64,000 nucleotides of DNA, taken from contig NZ_VIRL01000002.1 in the NCBI RefSeq assembly GCF_006874465.1, positions 1-64,000 of the forward strand. The letters run 5' to 3'. Position numbers and translations under genes: made by a program. The notes beneath the pieces are model-generated. The model was not told the DNA's origin. It did not search any database and worked only from the letters and a program-made list of their open reading frames with translations. This document shows, one piece after another, positions 62,564-64,000 of the stretch. Source of the DNA: Microbispora bryophytorum (GTDB taxonomy: Bacteria; Actinomycetota; Actinomycetes; Streptosporangiales; Streptosporangiaceae). Each line of letters opens with the position of its first letter. Positions within the stretch are counted from its first letter, which is position 1.

Positions 62564-64000
62564 CCGCCGTCGGCTTTCCCCACGACCTCCCCGAGGGCCG
62601 CGACGAGCCGGGGCAGGATGAGGCGGGGCGTGAACCGGGCAGCGACGAGCCGAGGCAGGACGAGCCGGGGCAGGATGAGGCGGGGCGCGGCGGGGCGGTC
62701 TCTGGTCCGGCGGCTCTGGCCGCTCCAGCGGTGGCCTCCTGGCTCACGGCACTCGTGCTGCTCGGCTGCTCCGCCGTCGCCGGAGCCGCCGTGGCGCTGG
62801 CGGCGGCTGTCGCGGGCGCCGTCATGTGGGCCGTCACAAGCGCCGTGGTGCGGCGCCGCAACCAGGTGGCCTACCTCAACCAGGTGGCCGACCTCAATCA
62901 GGTGGCGGGCCCCGATCAGGTGGCGGACCCCACCCAGGCTCCGGCAGGAGAGCGCCCCGCCGCCGGGGGCGAGGAATGGGCAGGTGCGGCAGGTGCGGCA
63001 CCCCGGCACCGCTTGGGGAAGCAGCAGTGGTGGACGGGCGGGGCTGCCGCAAGGATCGCACTGGCGGTGCTCGCATCGGTGGCCGTCACGGCCGCGGTGA
63101 CGGCGTGCATGGTCCACGGGGTGACGACCGGGCCGGTGCCGGACATGGCCCGCCGGGACGTCACGGTGACCGCCGAGGCCGAGATCACCGACGATCCGCG
63201 CATCCGGCCGCATCAGGGCGGGGTGTCCCGGCGCGAGACGGCGGTCGTCCGGGCCCGGATGCTGCTCGTGTCGGCCGCTCAGGAACGGTACGCCGTGGAC
63301 GTGCCCGTCGTGCTGCTCGCTCCCGCCGACGGCTGGCGTCCGCTGCTGCCGAGCCAGCGGGTCAGGGTGCGCGGGCGATTGCGCCCGGCCGAGCAGGGTG
63401 AGCCCGTCGCGGCCGTGATGCTCGTTCGGGGGCGGCCCGAGCCGATCGGCGCGCCCTCGGCCGTGCAGCGTGCGGCCGGAGTGCTGCGCGCGGGGCTGCG
63501 CGAGGCGAGTGATGTGCTGCAGGACGACCAGCGCGGGCTGCTGCCCGGCCTGGTCGTCGGCGACGTGTCGCGCCTGGACGAGGAGGTCCGGCTCGACCTG
63601 GCGACGGCGGGGCTCGGTCACCTCACGGCGGTGTCCGGCACCAACCTGGCGATCGTGGCGGGCGCCGTGCTGGTGCTCGGGCGATTCGCCGGGCTGCCAC
63701 TGGCCCTCCGGGCCGTCGTCGTGGTCGTCGCGATGATGGCGTTCGCGGTCGTGGCGAGGCCGTCGCCGAGCGTGCTGCGCGCCCTCGTCATGGGAACCGT
63801 CGCGGCGGTGGCGCTCGGCACCGGCCGCACCCGGGACGGCGTGGCCGCCCTGTCGGCGACCGTGCTGGGGCTGGTCGTGTTCGATCCCGGGCTGGCCCGG
63901 CAGTGGGGCTTCGCGCTGTCGGTGTTCGCGACCGGCGGCATCCTGATCCTCGCGCCCGGGTGGCGTGACCGTCTGACGGCGCGGCGGGTGCCCCGTCTGC
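62560..64000 (+). CDS. comEC: ComEC/Rec2 DNA-uptake channel protein, N-terminal part
   Basis: The gene starts at GTG 62560, overlapping the comEA stop, and runs off the right edge (480 codons visible). The first helices (about 50-95) are followed by a repeat-rich segment (NQVAYL/NQVADL), another helix, the DUF4131/OB-like domain and the beginning of the competence domain with LGHLTAVSGTNLAIVAG near 353. ComEC forms the membrane channel for single-stranded DNA. The first 45 residues are 15-bp repeats and are not typical of the family. Confidence 0.92.
   Translation, partial: MTAVGFPHDLPEGRDEPGQDEAGREPGSDEPRQDEPGQDEAGRGGAVSGPAALAAPAVASWLTALVLLGCSAVAGAAVALAAAVAGAVMWAVTSAVVRRRNQVAYLNQVADLNQVAGPDQVADPTQAPAGERPAAGGEEWAGAAGAAPRHRLGKQQWWTGGAAARIALAVLASVAVTAAVTACMVHGVTTGPVPDMARRDVTVTAEAEITDDPRIRPHQGGVSRRETAVVRARMLLVSAAQERYAVDVPVVLLAPADGWRPLLPSQRVRVRGRLRPAEQGEPVAAVMLVRGRPEPIGAPSAVQRAAGVLRAGLREASDVLQDDQRGLLPGLVVGDVSRLDEEVRLDLATAGLGHLTAVSGTNLAIVAGAVLVLGRFAGLPLALRAVVVVVAMMAFAVVARPSPSVLRALVMGTVAAVALGTGRTRDGVAALSATVLGLVVFDPGLARQWGFALSVFATGGILILAPGWRDRLTARRVPRL
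62602..62688 (+). repeat. 15-bp repeats at the comEC N-terminus
   Basis: Five 15-bp units and one of 12 bp encode DEPGQ, DEAGR, EPGS, DEPRQ, DEPGQ and DEAGR in frame. A separate 18-bp set (NQVAxL) lies near 62862-62930. Confidence 0.85.

Overview
The window is about 70% GC DNA with dense, often overlapping genes, frequent GTG starts and many leaderless-looking promoters. The order recA-recX-rny, then miaB, rnz, miaA, dapF and hflX, is that of an actinomycete. Together with DUF3046 upstream of recA, SCO6745-family and CU044_5270-family proteins, and a CBM2 enzyme, this suggests Streptosporangiales, most likely Streptosporangiaceae. The genus cannot be fixed by eye.

Layout. 1-766: start of a secreted cellulose-binding enzyme. 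767-1559: non-coding DNA with a 15-bp repeat array. 1560-6659: helicase Lhr. 6857-10768: a glyoxalase-like protein, DUF3046, an operon of membrane protein, winged-helix regulator and ABC exporter, and a small unknown gene. 10920-15107: SOS-controlled recA, recX and RNase Y. 15427-17655: S9 peptidase. 17709-21745: glutamate-type ABC importer with an extra binding protein. 21950-23398: orphan histidine kinase. 23674-30341: tRNA and wall-precursor housekeeping block (miaB, rnz, ogt-like, miaA, dapF) with two less-known genes. 30414-57032: about 27 kb of accessory genes. 57357-64000: hflX, hutI, DegV, comEA and the first part of comEC.

The accessory block holds an SCO6745-family protein, a helical-repeat protein, an SDR, a glycine betaine importer with two tandem binding proteins, a lipoprotein nuclease, a GT39-like enzyme, an ECF sigma factor with its CU044_5270 partner, a fusion of an FHA domain to a flavin monooxygenase, and malate synthase with glycolate oxidase (aceB-glcDEF) beside an IclR regulator. 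The aceB-glcDEF genes form a coherent route: glycolate is oxidised to glyoxylate, which condenses with acetyl-CoA to malate.

Two sequence habits recur. The first is 15-bp (five-codon) tandem repeats, seen in recX, the S9 peptidase, an unknown membrane protein, the sigma factor, comEC and one intergenic array. The second is short tandem repeats that run across stop codons (lhr, rny and the gene at 25292). I see no insertion sequences, phage genes, CRISPR arrays, rRNA or tRNA genes. The most unusual protein is the FHA-flavin monooxygenase at 45890-47851.
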